NCBI GenBank assembly: GCA_932521025.1
Contig: OW051471.1
Span: 2,790,001-2,854,000 of the forward strand
Reading direction: 5' to 3'
Source of the DNA: Oscheius onirici
Lineage: Eukaryota; Nematoda; Chromadorea; Rhabditida; Rhabditidae
Length of the DNA: 64,000 nucleotides
Below the pieces are notes generated by a model. It did no database searches, was not told the DNA's origin, and saw only the letters and a list, made by a program, of their open reading frames with translations. Both the position numbers and the translations under genes were made by a program. Each line of letters begins with the position of its first letter. Position 1 is the stretch's first letter. Positions 35,165 to 47,056 of the stretch are shown here, piece after piece.

Positions 35165-35329
35165 CTGAAAACAAAAAGATATAGCGAGTCAAGATTGGTC
35201 CAGTTTTTTGTTGGTTTGAAAAGGCGGGCAAATTACTTTCCTTCAATCCCCCACTTATTTCAAACTTGAAAAGTTAATTTACAGATTTTGCTCTTGCTTT
35301 TTTCCTTTTTTTCCTCTTTCCAGGGATGG

Positions 35330-35515
35330 CAAAGCGGGCCTACAGTAACCCGGCCTGCCTGGCCTGCTTTGAAAAAAGTTGGTTCCCGACACGAAAATTT
35401 GCTACAAACCTTTATTTCACAAAAATAGATTTTCCCGCCAAAATATTCAAAAATGTCAGCGGGCCGTTCCTGCATGCTGTGCTGGCCGGGCCTGCGTGCT
35501 GTGCACTGCATGCTG
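35330..35515. repeat. GC-rich inverted repeat remnant
   Basis: Contains GCGGGCC and GGCCGGGCC blocks in opposite orientation around an AT-rich middle, resembling the GC-rich arms of the element at 16253-16543. Ends and target duplications were not clear. Confidence 0.4.
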
Positions 35516-35585
35516 TGCTCTTTCTTCTCATTTTTTTCTCAACAAAAACATTTTCAGACTACTTTACAAATAAGTACTAGATGCC

Positions 35586-38500
35586 ATGTTAGAAATCGGC
35601 GAAAATCTTGAAGGTCTCATTGACTCTATTGTAAGTCTTCTTGTTTTTCTATAGAAATCCGACTTTTAGGGCAAGTACAGCTTCTCAGAAGAACTAGCAG
35701 ACAGCCTAAACACAGATGTGACGTTCGCTATATTCCTCTTTCTTGGCTTTATTACTGGTTACAAGCAAAACTTCGGAGATCCAATTCAATGCATGCCGCC
35801 GGCTGCTTTTACACGTTGGCCAACGTTTTGTCATCTAATTGTTAGTTTTCATAGATTGGGATCACTATTACAACAGCTACTGCTACATTAAAAACAAGAT
35901 TATCATCACATCTTTTCATAGAAGTGCCTTCGATAACAAGCTAGAAAATAGAGGAGACAAAGGAATAGAGCAGATTGTATATTACCAGGTATATTTTCGG
36001 CTGTTTTTGCACTATTTTAGACATGATTTTAGTATGTACCATACATATTTTTCCTCCAAGCCATCCTGTTCCGTGTTCCCCGAATCTTATGGACGACCTT
36101 TGCTCGCTACTTCAGCTATGGTACATATTTTTATCGCCTTTTTGGAAAAATGTATTCAGGAGAAGATATTGGCGGCTTCATCAACGACTGCAACACTATC
36201 AGGGAGAAGACAACCCCGGAAGAACGCGCCGAAGCAGTCTCAAAACTTGCAGAATTCATCTGCCGGACGATGAATCTGCGTAGCAGAAAGTTAGTCTTCT
36301 TTCATAAAAAAAATACCCCAAAAAATTATTACCAGGTCTCTGTTCGGACACTCGATGGCCATCTTCTACATTATTCGAAAATTTTTGGCCGTTGGCGTCG
36401 TCCTCGGCCAGTTCCTGCTCATTTGTTACCTCATTCCCACAAAATTCAACATAAACTGGGGTATTGAGGTAAGGTTGCCATTGTTTTGCGATGCTATTGC
36501 AGTTTTGAGTGGTCTTGAAAAAGTTTTAGGATGATCTGCCTGGATCATTTGTTGCTGCCCAACCTTTTGTACTTCTTATTGTTAGCCGTATTAACCCATT
36601 CTTTCGAACCAACCGGCCCGCTGGATTTAGCAGAGCATTGGCGGGTTGAATTGCAACACCACCGCTTTTCCAGTTGACGAGTAGTTTGATGTCGGTTACC
36701 TCTCCTGTTCCTATATCACCCACTTCCCCTATTACTAAGAGTCTAAAGCTCGCAAAGCTTTCTTCCTCCACGAGAATATAAGCCACGGGAATATAAGGAA
36801 CAATTTGTCTGATCTATTATGCCTGGCGAAATCAATAGCAACCGCTAGTTTGTAGGGATGCTTGATAGTTACAAGTCCGGTTCCGTTTACGAAACACCCA
36901 GCATTTGTAAATCATACCAGATCTGCCGTGTACCACCTCAACGTCTCATTTCGCTTTCACTTTTATTTTTGATAGATTTTTCCCAATACAAGGTTGGCAA
37001 CGCCCTTCCAGGGCTAAAGTAGGAATTCATGACTTCGCTCTGTCACGGAGCCTTAGTCGTGGTTTCCCTTTCATTCCTTTGTTACTCTCCTCCAGTCATT
37101 CTCCCTGACCCTCCAAAGAAACTACCAAAGTTGTATTGAAACCCGCTCCCCTCCCAAACCTAATTTCAAAATGTAGGGACTGAACGGGTCGCCCGGCCTG
37201 TTCCTAGCTTTAGTGAGTCTCAGTCCTGCGGTCTCTTCACTTCTCCGCTTGTCACTCCGTTCCAGTCACCCCCCCCCCCCCCCCCCCCCCCTGTCCCTCC
37301 GAAGAAACTCAAAGTCATAAGAAGCCTTGGGAGCAATTTAAAATAGATGTTAACTTTATATATCTACTGCCCTTATCTTAAGACCTCTCAAACTGCAAAA
37401 GCACGAAAAAATACATACGTTGTACCTAAACAACCCACAATTTGCAGCTCTTGGAGTACAATTGGACCACAATGGAGCAGTATCGCGAGGGAATAGATGG
37501 CGCCTTCCCTATTGTGATTCGCTGCGACGTCGACCAAATGGTTCCTCTCCTATCCAAAAACGAAATACCCGTGCAATTCAGGACTTCGGAAACGTGGTCT
37601 TCCCGCTGAGAATAACCTGCGTTCTGATGCAAAACTTCATTGTGGAGAAACTGTTCGTCTTCGTCTATTTCTGGCTGATCTTCATGCTCGTCGTCAATAT
37701 CGTCTCGGCACTAAAGAAGATGACGCTTGTGTGGCCACAGCATCGCTACCGGATAGCTTGTCAGCATCTTTCGGTAATATTTTAGCGGTCAGCTTCTTTT
37801 TGCAAGCCTTTTTTGGTCATTATTTCTCACAAATCCCCATATCTCGACATGTTGCGCCTATCTCACCTCGTTTATAGCGTACTTCCTGTCTGTTTAGCTC
37901 GTCATGAAACCCGTGCCATCATAATGACAGCCGACATTTCCTAGCCCTCAAACTTCCTCCTAATCCACTTTAAATTGCTCCCAAGTCTCTGTGTCTAATT
38001 GGCAATAAGTGGGGGAGATTTGTGAAGATCCGATTGCATCGGGAGTTTTAACAGGTCTTGACGAGTCAATTTGCAAGTGCGTGGACTTTGATTATTTTTG
38101 ACTGGGGATAGTTTCCAGACAGTAGAGAATCAAGTGCGGGTTAGAAATAGGGGAAAGAGTACAAGGGGGTTTCTACTATAACTTCAGCTCCAATGTGGCG
38201 ATATCACTACTGGAAAACATAGAGGAGAACATGAGCACATAGAAATAGGGCAGGTAGATCAGCAGGGAAGGAGGATATGCACATGGATGTTACACGAAGG
38301 GATACAGGGAAGACAGGAGGAAAAATTAGACAGAAGAATATGGACATGTCGATGGGAACATCGTAAATGGTAGAAAAGGAAAAAAACAAGTGTGCGAAGT
38401 GTTCTAACGACTTTGGTAGTCTCTTATAGGGACTGAGTGACTGGAACAGAATGACCAGTTGAGAAGGGAAGGGACAGTAGGGCTGAGATTCGCTAAAGTT

Positions 38501-39675
38501 AGGAACGGGCCGGGCGATTGGGAGCGGGTTCCACTACAATTTCGGTAGTTTATTTGGAGGGGGGAGGAGAGTAACAAAGAAGGAATGGAAGAGAACCCAT
38601 GATTAGGTCTCCGTGACAGAGCGAAGTCATGATTTCTACTTTAGCCCTGGAAGGGCGTTTCCAACCTTGTGCGCTCCGGTCTAGAGGCGCTCACGTTCGT
38701 AACAACGGCTGTCCAAGTGTTGATTACCAAACACCATTGCGCTTTAAATGGTTTAGATCCCCCAGTCGCGTTCCCCTAAAAAAACTTGCTCATTCTATAA
38801 AAAATTAACATTTCAAAACTGGACATGTTACGCTAGTCTCGACAACTGTGCGGACACCACGACAGACAGGCGGACGGACACCATTGCATTTTAGTAAAGA
38901 AAAGTAAAGTATAAGTAAAGCTTGCTACATGTACATGGCTGCCCTATCAAAATAGAAATAGGCGGTATAATCTTCGCATGCAAACTCCAGTTTTTAAGCC
39001 ACTCCACGATGCCACCAAACTTGTCCAGAATATTTAAACCACCAACCACTTGGGCTCTGAGTTCGATTCGATCCACAAATTACGCTCAATATTGCCGGCT
39101 AAATACTTCGTTTACCTAAAAATAAGAATGATGAGCAATTGAAACGTCTCCGTTTTCTTGTTTTAACAAAATTGTCTTTCAGAATCGTGAACGTCTTTCC
39201 GATTCTTACAAAGCAGCTACGGGAGTGGGTATAAATTCTGCCCAGCTAGAATTGCAGCGACGTCAATTCATCGATCATGCTCTACGGTTTGTCACATTTT
39301 TCGAGTAAATCAGCAGAAAATTATAGAACCGACGGAATTCTCATGTTCAATTTCATGCGAGCCCAAGTCGGAGCCTTCTTCACTCAGGATTTGAGCAGAG
39401 AGCTATGGAAAGCATACGTGACGCCGGCTTTTAGGACAGCCAATTGCAACAGCGAGCAGTCATTAGCCTCTGTAGGAATCACTGAAAGGTACGGGTCCTT
39501 CATCTTTCTTTTGAAATCTATTGACGGAAAAGAAAAACGTTTTTTCAGAAGAAACTCCATCGCCGAAGCTGCCAATGAAGAAGAAAAGACGCGACTGGTG
39601 GCAGATACGCCGATTAAACCATGCAAGTCGGACAAACTCGATGTCGAGCCGTCTGCTCCGCCAACTGAAGAGTAA
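35586..39675 (+). CDS. innexin (gap-junction/hemichannel subunit)
   Basis: Eleven exons join in phase: 35586-35630, 35670-35814, 35855-35988, 36033-36120, 36160-36289, 36336-36468, 37448-37540, 37582-37773, 39183-39286, 39327-39488 and 39549-39675, giving 450 residues. It starts MLEIG, as many innexins do. Extracellular loop 1 has two cysteines (GDPIQC and SYCY), followed by YYQYVP (the family's YYQWVP with Trp changed to Tyr), and loop 2 has two cysteines (VIRC and ITCV). Four transmembrane segments fit. The C-terminus ends in an acidic, Pro-containing tail (EPSAPPTEE). Innexins build intercellular channels between worm cells. The last large introns (36469-37447 and 37774-39182) contain copies of one dispersed repeat in opposite orientation on either side of exons 7-8. 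Confidence 0.9.
36985..37345 (+). repeat. composite dispersed repeat, copy in innexin intron
   Basis: Begins AAGGTTGGCAACGCCCTTCC and runs through CTTCGCTCTGTCACGGAGCC to TTGGGAGCAATTTAAA. The same order is found at 53805-54240 in direct orientation and at about 38440-38690 inverted. It includes a run of 23 C at 37269-37291. Confidence 0.75.
37960..38700 (-). repeat. composite dispersed repeat, inverted copy in innexin intron
   Basis: The 38440-38690 part is the reverse complement of the 36985-37240 type. The part at 38150-38400 matches 48310-48520 (GGATATGCACA, ACACGAA, GGACATG blocks). TTTAAATTGCTCCCAAGTCTC near 37970 matches the end of the other copies in reverse. The pieces probably belong to one larger element. 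Confidence 0.65.
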
Positions 39676-40234
39676 ATCCTATTGTTTCGAACCTAAAAAC
39701 TATTTTCAGTTATGTTTACTGTGAAACTTATGCATAGATGACGTCTGGTCGTCGCAAATTACCCCCTTTTCTTCCCATATTGTTTTGTATGACTTTAAAA
39801 AAGATTTCTTGCTCGTTTACCGTCTTCTTTTGACTAGAAAAGTCAAGTTCTTTGCTTATATTTCAATCATTTTCGCTACATTTCTTATTTTTATGTCACT
39901 TGGTTGAGGAAACTCTTTCCTTCAAATTTTTTCCGTCTTTTTCTTGTTCTATGATCCCACTCGGTTCATCAACTTTATGGCATATCTCTTTTGAAAATAC
40001 TCGTTTGACCGGATACTCGATGTTTGCTTGCACAAAACGAAAATAGGTATTTCTTTACTTTCAAATTGCCTAAATTTCTAAAAGAGCTGCTGCTTTTGAA
40101 GAACAATTTTGTGACTGCATGTTTTCCGTTTTCCTCTATTTGTTCCCATATTTTTGGTTTCAAATCACAATCTTTTCCCTCTCAAAATCTATATTTTCCG
40201 AGAGTCTTCCTTGTATACAAATGGCTTTCAGAGA

Positions 40235-40709
40235 ATGGCCGCCCGTCAGATGAACATCTTCGAGAAGCTTGCCAATCTCGGAGGAGCTCTCTATCGTCAC
40301 CAGAAGGTATATTTCCCCAAATTTTCGTTGATAAAATGCCAATTTAGGCCCAGTTTCCCCGTCGTCTTGCCATTCTCAAGGGTGTTTGGAAGCACGAGTT
40401 GATGCCTCCCAGAACGGGAGACTGGCTCGCCATCAAGGCCGACTTCAACAAGGTCGTCAAAGCAATTGAAACCAAGACCTACACAAAGCTGTCCGTTCGC
40501 GAGGGACTTGTCTACAGTGCTGTACTTCTGGAGGTTTGTTTTTCTGTATTTTTCGCTAAAAGTTACGCGCAATTCAGGTTCTCGCCTGGTTCTTTGTCGG
40601 AGAGATGATTGGACGTCGTTACGTCTTCGGCTACATTGTCCCCTCCGATTATGTTTCGAAGGATACCCGTACCAAAGTCAAGGAGTTGAAGAAAGCCGAA
40701 GAAATCTAA
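40235..40709 (+). CDS. asg-2: mitochondrial ATP synthase subunit g
   Basis: Three exons, 40235-40306, 40348-40533 and 40578-40709, join in phase to 129 residues; worm subunit g is about 131. The sequence opens with an Ala/Arg-rich mitochondrial-type N-terminus, then LVYSAVLLE and VLAWFFVGEMIGRR, the single membrane helix with the GxxxG-like region used for ATP synthase dimer contacts. A TTTCAG acceptor four bases before the ATG suggests spliced-leader trans-splicing. The worm paralogues asg-1 and asg-2 cannot be told apart here, so the symbol is tentative. Confidence 0.9.
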
Positions 40710-40964
40710 GTAGTAGTCATTTTATTTCTGTTTCGAGTCTCTATAAAGACTTTATTGGAAGTTTCTCGAAAAAGTCACACGTCGCACCTGACGGCTTTGA
40801 TCACGCCGGTATAATCGGACTGGTTCAGTCTCGACCACTCCTGAGCAACTGGTCCGCCTTGGTTCCAATTGAAACTCATGCTGACGATTTTGCCTTCCTC
40901 TTCATGGCAGAAGACGCCGACCGCCAGAGTGAGGGTCAAGCACAGAGTTTCTAGAGTTTTCTTG

Positions 40965-41369
40965 GGTAATACTTCGGCTGGCACCCCCTATTTGAATATT
41001 TTTGGCGGAAACTTGCGCCAAACGTAAAAAGTTTCCTTTTTTAGATCTTTTCTACTTATTTTAGCACTTTCTAAGTGCGTTCAGTGAATTCTACGTGAAA
41101 AATTACCCCTAGAGTGATCAAAGTGCTTGAAAATTTGACCGAAATAGGCATTTTGGTCATTTGCTCGTTATCCAAGCCAATTTTCGAAAATCCAAGCTTT
41201 TTTGGTGCAACTTACACCCTCTAGGGGTAATTTTTCACTTAGAATTCAATGAACACACTTAGAAAGTGCTAAAATAAGTGGAAAAGATCAAAAAAAAAGA
41301 AAATTTCGACTTTTGGCGCAAGTTCCCGCCAAAAATCTTCAAATTGGGGGTGCCAGCCGAAGTATTACC
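40965..41369. mobile_element. foldback element with 8-bp flanks
   Basis: A 405-bp inverted-repeat element with ends GGTAATACTTCGGCTGGCACC on both sides, the pairing continuing inward with few breaks (GGCGGAAACTTGCGCC on the left, GGCGGGAACTTGCGCC inverted on the right). Flanks are TTTTCTTG (40957-40964) and GTTTCTTG (41370-41377), 7 of 8 identical. No coding frame. Confidence 0.78.
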
Positions 41370-42235
41370 GTTTCTTGCAATGTGAAATGCTCCAGCGATT
41401 TTCCTTTGATCCTGGCTCAGGGGTGGGCACTAACCATTTACCACTCGGACTTAGCACCTTGCAGATATAACGTACATGTCTGAAATATTGGCACAAGTTA
41501 GTCATGCGGAAGGTCGCTTTTTCTAGCCGATTTGCTTTACTTGCCAGTCCGTTCTCGACGTCGAACACTGGGAGACGCGTACGTCCGTGTCCGGTTCGCA
41601 TGACGAACACGAAAGTTCATATTTATTGCAATATCACGTCTGGGACGAGTGCAGATCTGATCGTCTTCCATTCTAACTCCGTTCTTCTCCACCAGCAAGG
41701 GCCAACTTCTCTGAGAATGTCCTCAGTCCATCGTAGTCGTGGAGCTCCTTGTTGCCTTTTGCCCTCAAGTGTAGTCCATTCGAAGACTCTGAACACGAAA
41801 GTGCTAAAATTTATTGTTCGTGTCTCGAAAAGAATTCAACGTCAATCTTATAGAGCTGCAGTAAAGTTACTTGCCCTTGCTTCTCATTTGGGATAAAAGG
41901 ATGGCTCTCTTCTGGCACAAAACCGCAGTGATTTGGCCAACAATCAGGTAGCATGAAGCAGGGAAGACTCTTTAGCAGCTATGTAGAAGTACAGAATCAA
42001 TCTTTACCCGAGTGTGAATGGCTGATTCTTCATTGTTCACTTAGCCTTTTTGATACAGGTCGAACAAAACAGTGGCAGATGAGACAACGTACAATGTCTC
42101 ATAAACACCGATCTGTGTACCAATGCTCAGAAAACAACTCTCAGCTCCCAGCCAAAATGCGTCTGTAAGATTTTCTCAGTCTTTCTACAAACAGACATAC
42201 ATCTGATTCTCTTTCATTCTATAATACTTCAAGCC
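41370..42235. other. intergenic, no gene seen
   Basis: Moderately GC-rich in places (41400-41900) with several short frames on both strands, but none with splice structure or a recognised motif. It precedes a small secreted-protein gene. Confidence 0.45.
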
Positions 42236-42528
42236 ATGAAACTGTCTCTCTTCTTCGCCATCATCGGAGGTCTCTTGACTCCCTTTTCTATAAATATCCC
42301 ATTTTAGCCGTTTTCTGTCAAAACGACGAGGTCTCCTTTTCAACGTCTCTATGTAACTGTACACTCGACAATCATCGTTCTTCGCTATCACTCGAAATGA
42401 ATTTGTTATCCATTTTGAAGCGAGAATCCCCGAACTGTGTCTCCATCTTCATCAACTTTGCCCCTTTTCGACTATCCAATCGACATGGGAGTTCAAACTC
42501 AATTTCGTCTTCATCGTCAAATAATTGA
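42236..42528 (+). CDS. small secreted cysteine-containing protein
   Basis: Two exons, 42236-42269 and 42308-42528, join in phase to 84 residues. MKLSLFFAIIGAVFCQ is a signal peptide, with the intron inside it. The mature part has cysteines in SLCNC and NCVS, and the tail is Ser/Asn-rich. No family was recognised. A minus-strand frame (42641-42372) overlaps it and is also protein-like, but its ATG lies in the end of the adjacent element and no splice model fits it, so the plus strand is preferred. Confidence 0.45.
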
Positions 42529-42634
42529 GGATTTATCAGACGCCTGTAAGAGAACCGCAATATAGCATTTTTTGAAAAGAAACCTTTGGAACTATCTGAA
42601 TCCTCGAAAACAATCTTGTTCTTTGTAGGCTGAT

Positions 42635-43030
42635 TAGACATGTGCGCTTGGAAAAAAAAACGCCTTCAGTGCGGCGGGCAAAAGAAATTCAGCACGCTTA
42701 TTTTCTGAGTTTTTTGTGTTTCCCCAGTCATTGTGAACAAATACCGACTAGCACAGAAAAAGTTAAGCAAAAAAATACAAATCCGCAAAGAAAAACGAAA
42801 AATAAGACGAAATTCGCGAAAAAAATCGACAAAATTCGTGTTTTTCGTACGAAACTTCCATTTTCTTTGCGGATTCATCTTTTTGTGCCTAACTTTTTTC
42901 TATACTAGCTGGTCTTTGTTCACAATGACTGGGGAAACACAAAAACCCCAGAAAAAAAGCGTGCGGAATTTCTTTTGCCCGCCACACTGCAGGCAATTTT
43001 TTTCCCAGCCGGTCCAAGCGCACATGTCTA
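42635..43030. mobile_element. hAT-like long-hairpin element (perfect 8-bp TSD)
   Basis: A 396-bp almost fully palindromic element: ends TAGACATGTGCGCTTGGA, then internal pairs such as GCAAAAGAAATTCAGCACGC against GCGTGCGGAATTTCTTTTGC and CAGTCATTGTGAACAAA against its partner near 42915. It is flanked by the perfect direct repeat AGGCTGAT at 42627-42634 and 43031-43038. Transcription would give a long hairpin RNA. Confidence 0.9.
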
Positions 43031-43164
43031 AGGCTGATCGATCAATTTCATACTGTTCGAAATCAACACAAATCTTGGAGCTACGATTACTGCACAACAA
43101 TTATCGATGGAATGCTTTGCTCAAATGTGGGAAAGCAGGAAGATCAACAACTCGTAATGTAAAA

Positions 43165-44405
43165 TTATTCCATAGATGAAGAAATTCGATTCAATTGAGA
43201 AATATTGTCGCGCACAATATTAGAAAGACTTTCAAGACCATCTTGGCAGCTTGTAAGATACCTGAAAAGAATCGAATTTAACACGTTTTAAGAAGGAATA
43301 CTTTTGCAGTTGTTGAACATCCGATTCGGGAAGACTAATTTGTCTTGAGGATTCAATCTTGGTTCTGAGTTCGCTTGTTTCATCTTGAACAGCCGCAGTC
43401 AATTCAACGAGTCTCTCCTAAAAGTAGGTTGCGAAATCGAACAGATGAACAGAAACTTTGATTTGAAGAGGCCCATTTAGACGTACACTTAGAATCTCCA
43501 AAGCTGCCTGGATGTTTTCTTCTGTGGACTCAATGGGATGGCTGATGCGCTGTTGAATCAGCTGCATGCTCAGGATTCTGGAAATACACAGGTGGGTCTA
43601 ATAAAACCTTTACCTGAGAAGTCTGTGTGCGAGTTGTTTCTGGACCACTTTCTGCTGGGAGACTTTTACAGATGTGAGTTCTCCTTGAGATTCCAAAGTC
43701 CTCAGCCGAACAATCAAATTATCAACTACCTTGTTCGCAATGTCCGTCTATAAAGCTAGAGTTAATAGTTTACTAACACAAAACCTCTTTATTCTGGGTT
43801 TTCTGTCGTGAAAGCAACTGCTCGAATCCTCGAATCGGAAAAGGGAGCAAATGATCAGGATCAGGGTTCTCACGGCACGCCTGATACCATAAACCGTCAT
43901 CGAAGCCTAAACAACTAATAAAAGATAGTGTACAAGTATCACCAGCAGGAGGATCTTTGATGTAGCGCTCTTTCAGATACTTGTCCATGACGAATCGGGC
44001 TTCGGTGAACTCGGAGATCATATTATAACTGATCGACTGCAAATATGATCGAATAAGTAAATAGAAAAGAAATAGGAACCTTGAATCGATGAAAAGGACC
44101 TTCGATTGTGTAAATGACAGACTGGCCATCCTTAAAGAACCAATATCCTACTCCAAGAGCTGCGGCAATCTGGTTCAGCTTAGCAAGAATCTGATCGCGG
44201 TCGTCTCCATACAGTTCCGGGCAGGTCAGGGAGCGAACGAGCGTGTGTCCCTCCTGAGAGAAACTGGTCTTTGGAATTAATTACAAAGTCTTACCAATAA
44301 GATTGTGTTTAAAGTCTCTCTTTGTCGAGTTGTTGGCTGCTGCGCAGAAGCTGCTGCAGATCCGAAAAGTCCTCCACCGGCCGGCTTCGCCCCGAATAAG
44401 CTCAT
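43165..44405 (-). CDS. npp-1: nucleoporin Nup54 (short form)
   Basis: Eight exons join in phase: 44405-44295, 44268-44080, 44036-43943, 43906-43785, 43747-43614, 43577-43487, 43417-43302 and 43261-43165, giving 317 residues. The N-terminus MSLFGAKPAGGGLFGS has only two FG motifs. The middle has GFDDGLWYQACRENPDPD and LLPFPIRGFEQL, characteristic of Nup54, followed by a long helical, coiled-coil-like C-terminal half used to join Nup62 and Nup58 in the central channel of the nuclear pore. Nup54 proteins usually carry a much longer FG-repeat region, so this copy is unusually short at the N-terminus. Additional 5' exons cannot be excluded, although MSLFG is a typical nucleoporin start. Confidence 0.85.
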
Positions 44406-44699
44406 GCTCTCTAAAACAAGATTAGGTTGGGCGGAAAGATAGATAAAGAATGAAGGGATGAAAATGTAACGGGTAATGTGTTGAATATTTTTGAAGAATA
44501 AATTGACGAAAATAGAAGAAACCAGCTGACTTCGTCGTCTGACGACGTCGTACCCCATTTCGTACCTCTACAACAGTAATAGAACTTTTTTTTCCGTTTT
44601 TTTTCAGAAGTTTTCAAGTTCAAAACTTAATTGTTCCCTAAATTCTTGATAGGACATAACTTGTTACCTGCGGTTTCAGAGTGCCAAACCATAGAGGGA

Positions 44700-44885
44700 C
44701 TTGAAAACTGTGAAAAAGGAATTATTACGAAAAACGGACGTGGTAGCCGGATTCCTCACAAAATTTCGATAAAACAATTGCCCTCAGATTCGAATTGTAA
44801 CAGTGAAGAGGGGTTGAAAAGTTCGAAATACACTTTGGGCGACCTTAGAGTTTTAATAATAAGAGAGGATAATGCAGAAGAAAAT
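44700..44885 (+). repeat. dispersed repeat with conserved reading frame
   Basis: Matches 63148-63319 in reverse orientation over about 170 bp, starting at ATTATTACGAAAAACGGACG. The two copies keep one open frame that reads GIITKNGRGSRIPHKISIKQ in both and then diverges slightly, so it may be a fragment of a gene carried by a mobile element. Confidence 0.6.
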
Positions 44886-44999
44886 AGAAAAACTAATCTT
44901 CGGCGCCAGTTTTTTGCACACAGAGTGGTACTAACGAGGTCCAATAACGTGATTCCAAAAACAAACAGAGCTATTTTATCATTCATAAAACAAAGTCAG

Positions 45000-47022
45000 A
45001 GGTGAATACGCCAAGGATATCTTATAATGCGGCCGTCAAAATGAGATCGAACACGATAAAAAACACAGTCTGGTTGCTGAGAACTCGTTGCGCCAAGGTT
45101 TTCGAAGTTTTCAAGCCAAAATTTCAAATTTTCTTCTCATAAGATTTGGTGGCAATATGATTTTAGCCGAAATTTCGTAACCCCGCGCTCTTGTTTGGGC
45201 TCGATTTCAAAATCATGTCAAGACCGCTTGCAACGAGCAGTCCTTTAAAGGAAGCCTTCGGCTATGCCGGAATGCCGGAACCGCTGCAGGACCAATTGGC
45301 ATTGGTCCCGTCACGATCTTGCCTCCAAAATGCATATTTTGCATTTTTCTACGCCTTGCACTCGTTTTATCATTTTCAAACCCCGCTGTAATCGTGATGG
45401 GACCTTTTTTCGTAGTCGGACGCTCGCTTTAAAGTGCCAAACTTGGCGAACTATGCCGCCGCCATTCAAAAATCGGACCGGACCGGTCCGGCGCGGTCCA
45501 ATTTGAAAACCAGCCGTCCACTGTTTACGGCTATCATTAATAGCCGCACTTTCTAGTTTTGTGTATCGCAAAAAATAAGTATTACCAGCACCAGTTAATT
45601 TGCAGTACAAATCACTAAAAGAGGCTGTTCAGATCAAAGCGAAAAGCCTTATATACAACAACGAAGAGTCTACAAAATTCTCAACTCTCAGTTTCTTTTT
45701 TTTTTCTCGCCCAAAACCTCGTGGAGCTTTTTTCTCTTTTGTTTCTCTATTTTTCTACCATTTTTCGCGTTCATATAGCAAAAAGCACATGCTCTTTCAC
45801 TTGGAAACAAAATAAAATAGAAAAAATAGTGAAAACACTAAGAAAAACTCAAAACAATAGAAATTTCAACTCTGCGTACGCATTTTCGAACAGACGCAAA
45901 AGGCTTCAGACAGACGGACGGACAGAGACGACAGCCCCTATTAGAGATCGGACCCTTCTAGAAGTACGAAAAGCAAAAGCAGCAAAGAGAATAGAATCGA
46001 AAAGGTCTTGGCCGAGACCTTTCCATAGTGAACAGGTTCGAGAGTACGATAGTTTATTGAGATGAGATCATGATAGGAGGAAGCTTCCTGGTCGAGCTTC
46101 TTTTCCCGTGAGAGTGGATACAGTAATCCAGAATGAGGGAAAGGGCGGGGAAAGAAGGAAAACATAAGCAGGGACTAACAGATCGTGACAGATTCCCTTC
46201 GTTTCGGGAAAGGGATCAGAAGAGATCGGTTGACTGGGGATTTGATCAGAAGAGATCGGTTGAATGGGGAAGGAATCAGAAGTAAAGACGAAAACACAAG
46301 TAAAAAAGCCGCTGGCAGGCGTCAAGCCGGCTGGTTTGTATTTAAACCCTCTAGTGGTAGAACTGTTCGTTTCAAACTTGTCCGGAAGCTATACATTGTA
46401 AAGTCTAGTACCAGATACAGAAATTCTTTTGCATTTAGAGCATGTCGCCTGCTGGAGGATAACAATTTAGGGTCTCTAATCCATTCAGGTCGTTCAACAA
46501 TTGTTCAACACGTATCTTTACATTCGTCCACCTTCAAGTTTCAAGTTTATTCGCTGTATCAAGTCTATATTCGACAAGAGCGGCTCTTCGGACAGACCAT
46601 GGCGGTACTGTAAATTCCTCGGAGAGTGGAACAGTACCTCTCGCGCTTGTCCAGGGCGTCGTCGAGAGGGGGTTGATCTACGCGTTCCCAGGCGTGTTTA
46701 ATGTCTGTAGATTTCTCTGCCCCTGTCTTTGGTTCTGGCCATTGTTCAAGCAAATTTCGCAGTACATTGTGCACCATTGGTGGCAGGGGGGTCCTGTCAA
46801 ACAGCCGAGGGTGATTTGATTCTCGGAGTTTGGTCTGTTTTGCCATTCAGAGGCCATTTCATTCCTTCTTTGTTTATCATTGTTTTTCAGTGGCTATACG
46901 TCCCGGTCAATGGCAAAGCCGCAGTGCCCAGAACTATCTCGTTCAAAAAGTTTGCAAAGTCATAATATCCTGTCTCCACCCCCTCCCCCTCTCCAAATGT
47001 TTGTCTTTTAGGGCAAATGAAA

Positions 47023-47056
<34 letters not shown>

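Noticed and set aside
37269-37291. Run of 23 C as a functional G-quadruplex
   Set aside because: A homopolymer inside a repeat copy, prone to sequencing and assembly error; nothing else supports function.
35586-39675. First impression of a bestrophin gene
   Set aside because: Exon joining gave GDPIQC, YYQYVP and paired loop cysteines, which define innexins.
42372-42641. Minus-strand 89-residue frame opposite the small secreted protein
   Set aside because: Its ATG comes from the end of the hAT-like element and no splicing keeps it open beyond; the plus-strand model has a signal peptide and clean intron.
47023-47056. (TATC)n run as a regulatory array or CRISPR-like repeat
   Set aside because: A plain tetranucleotide microsatellite without spacers.
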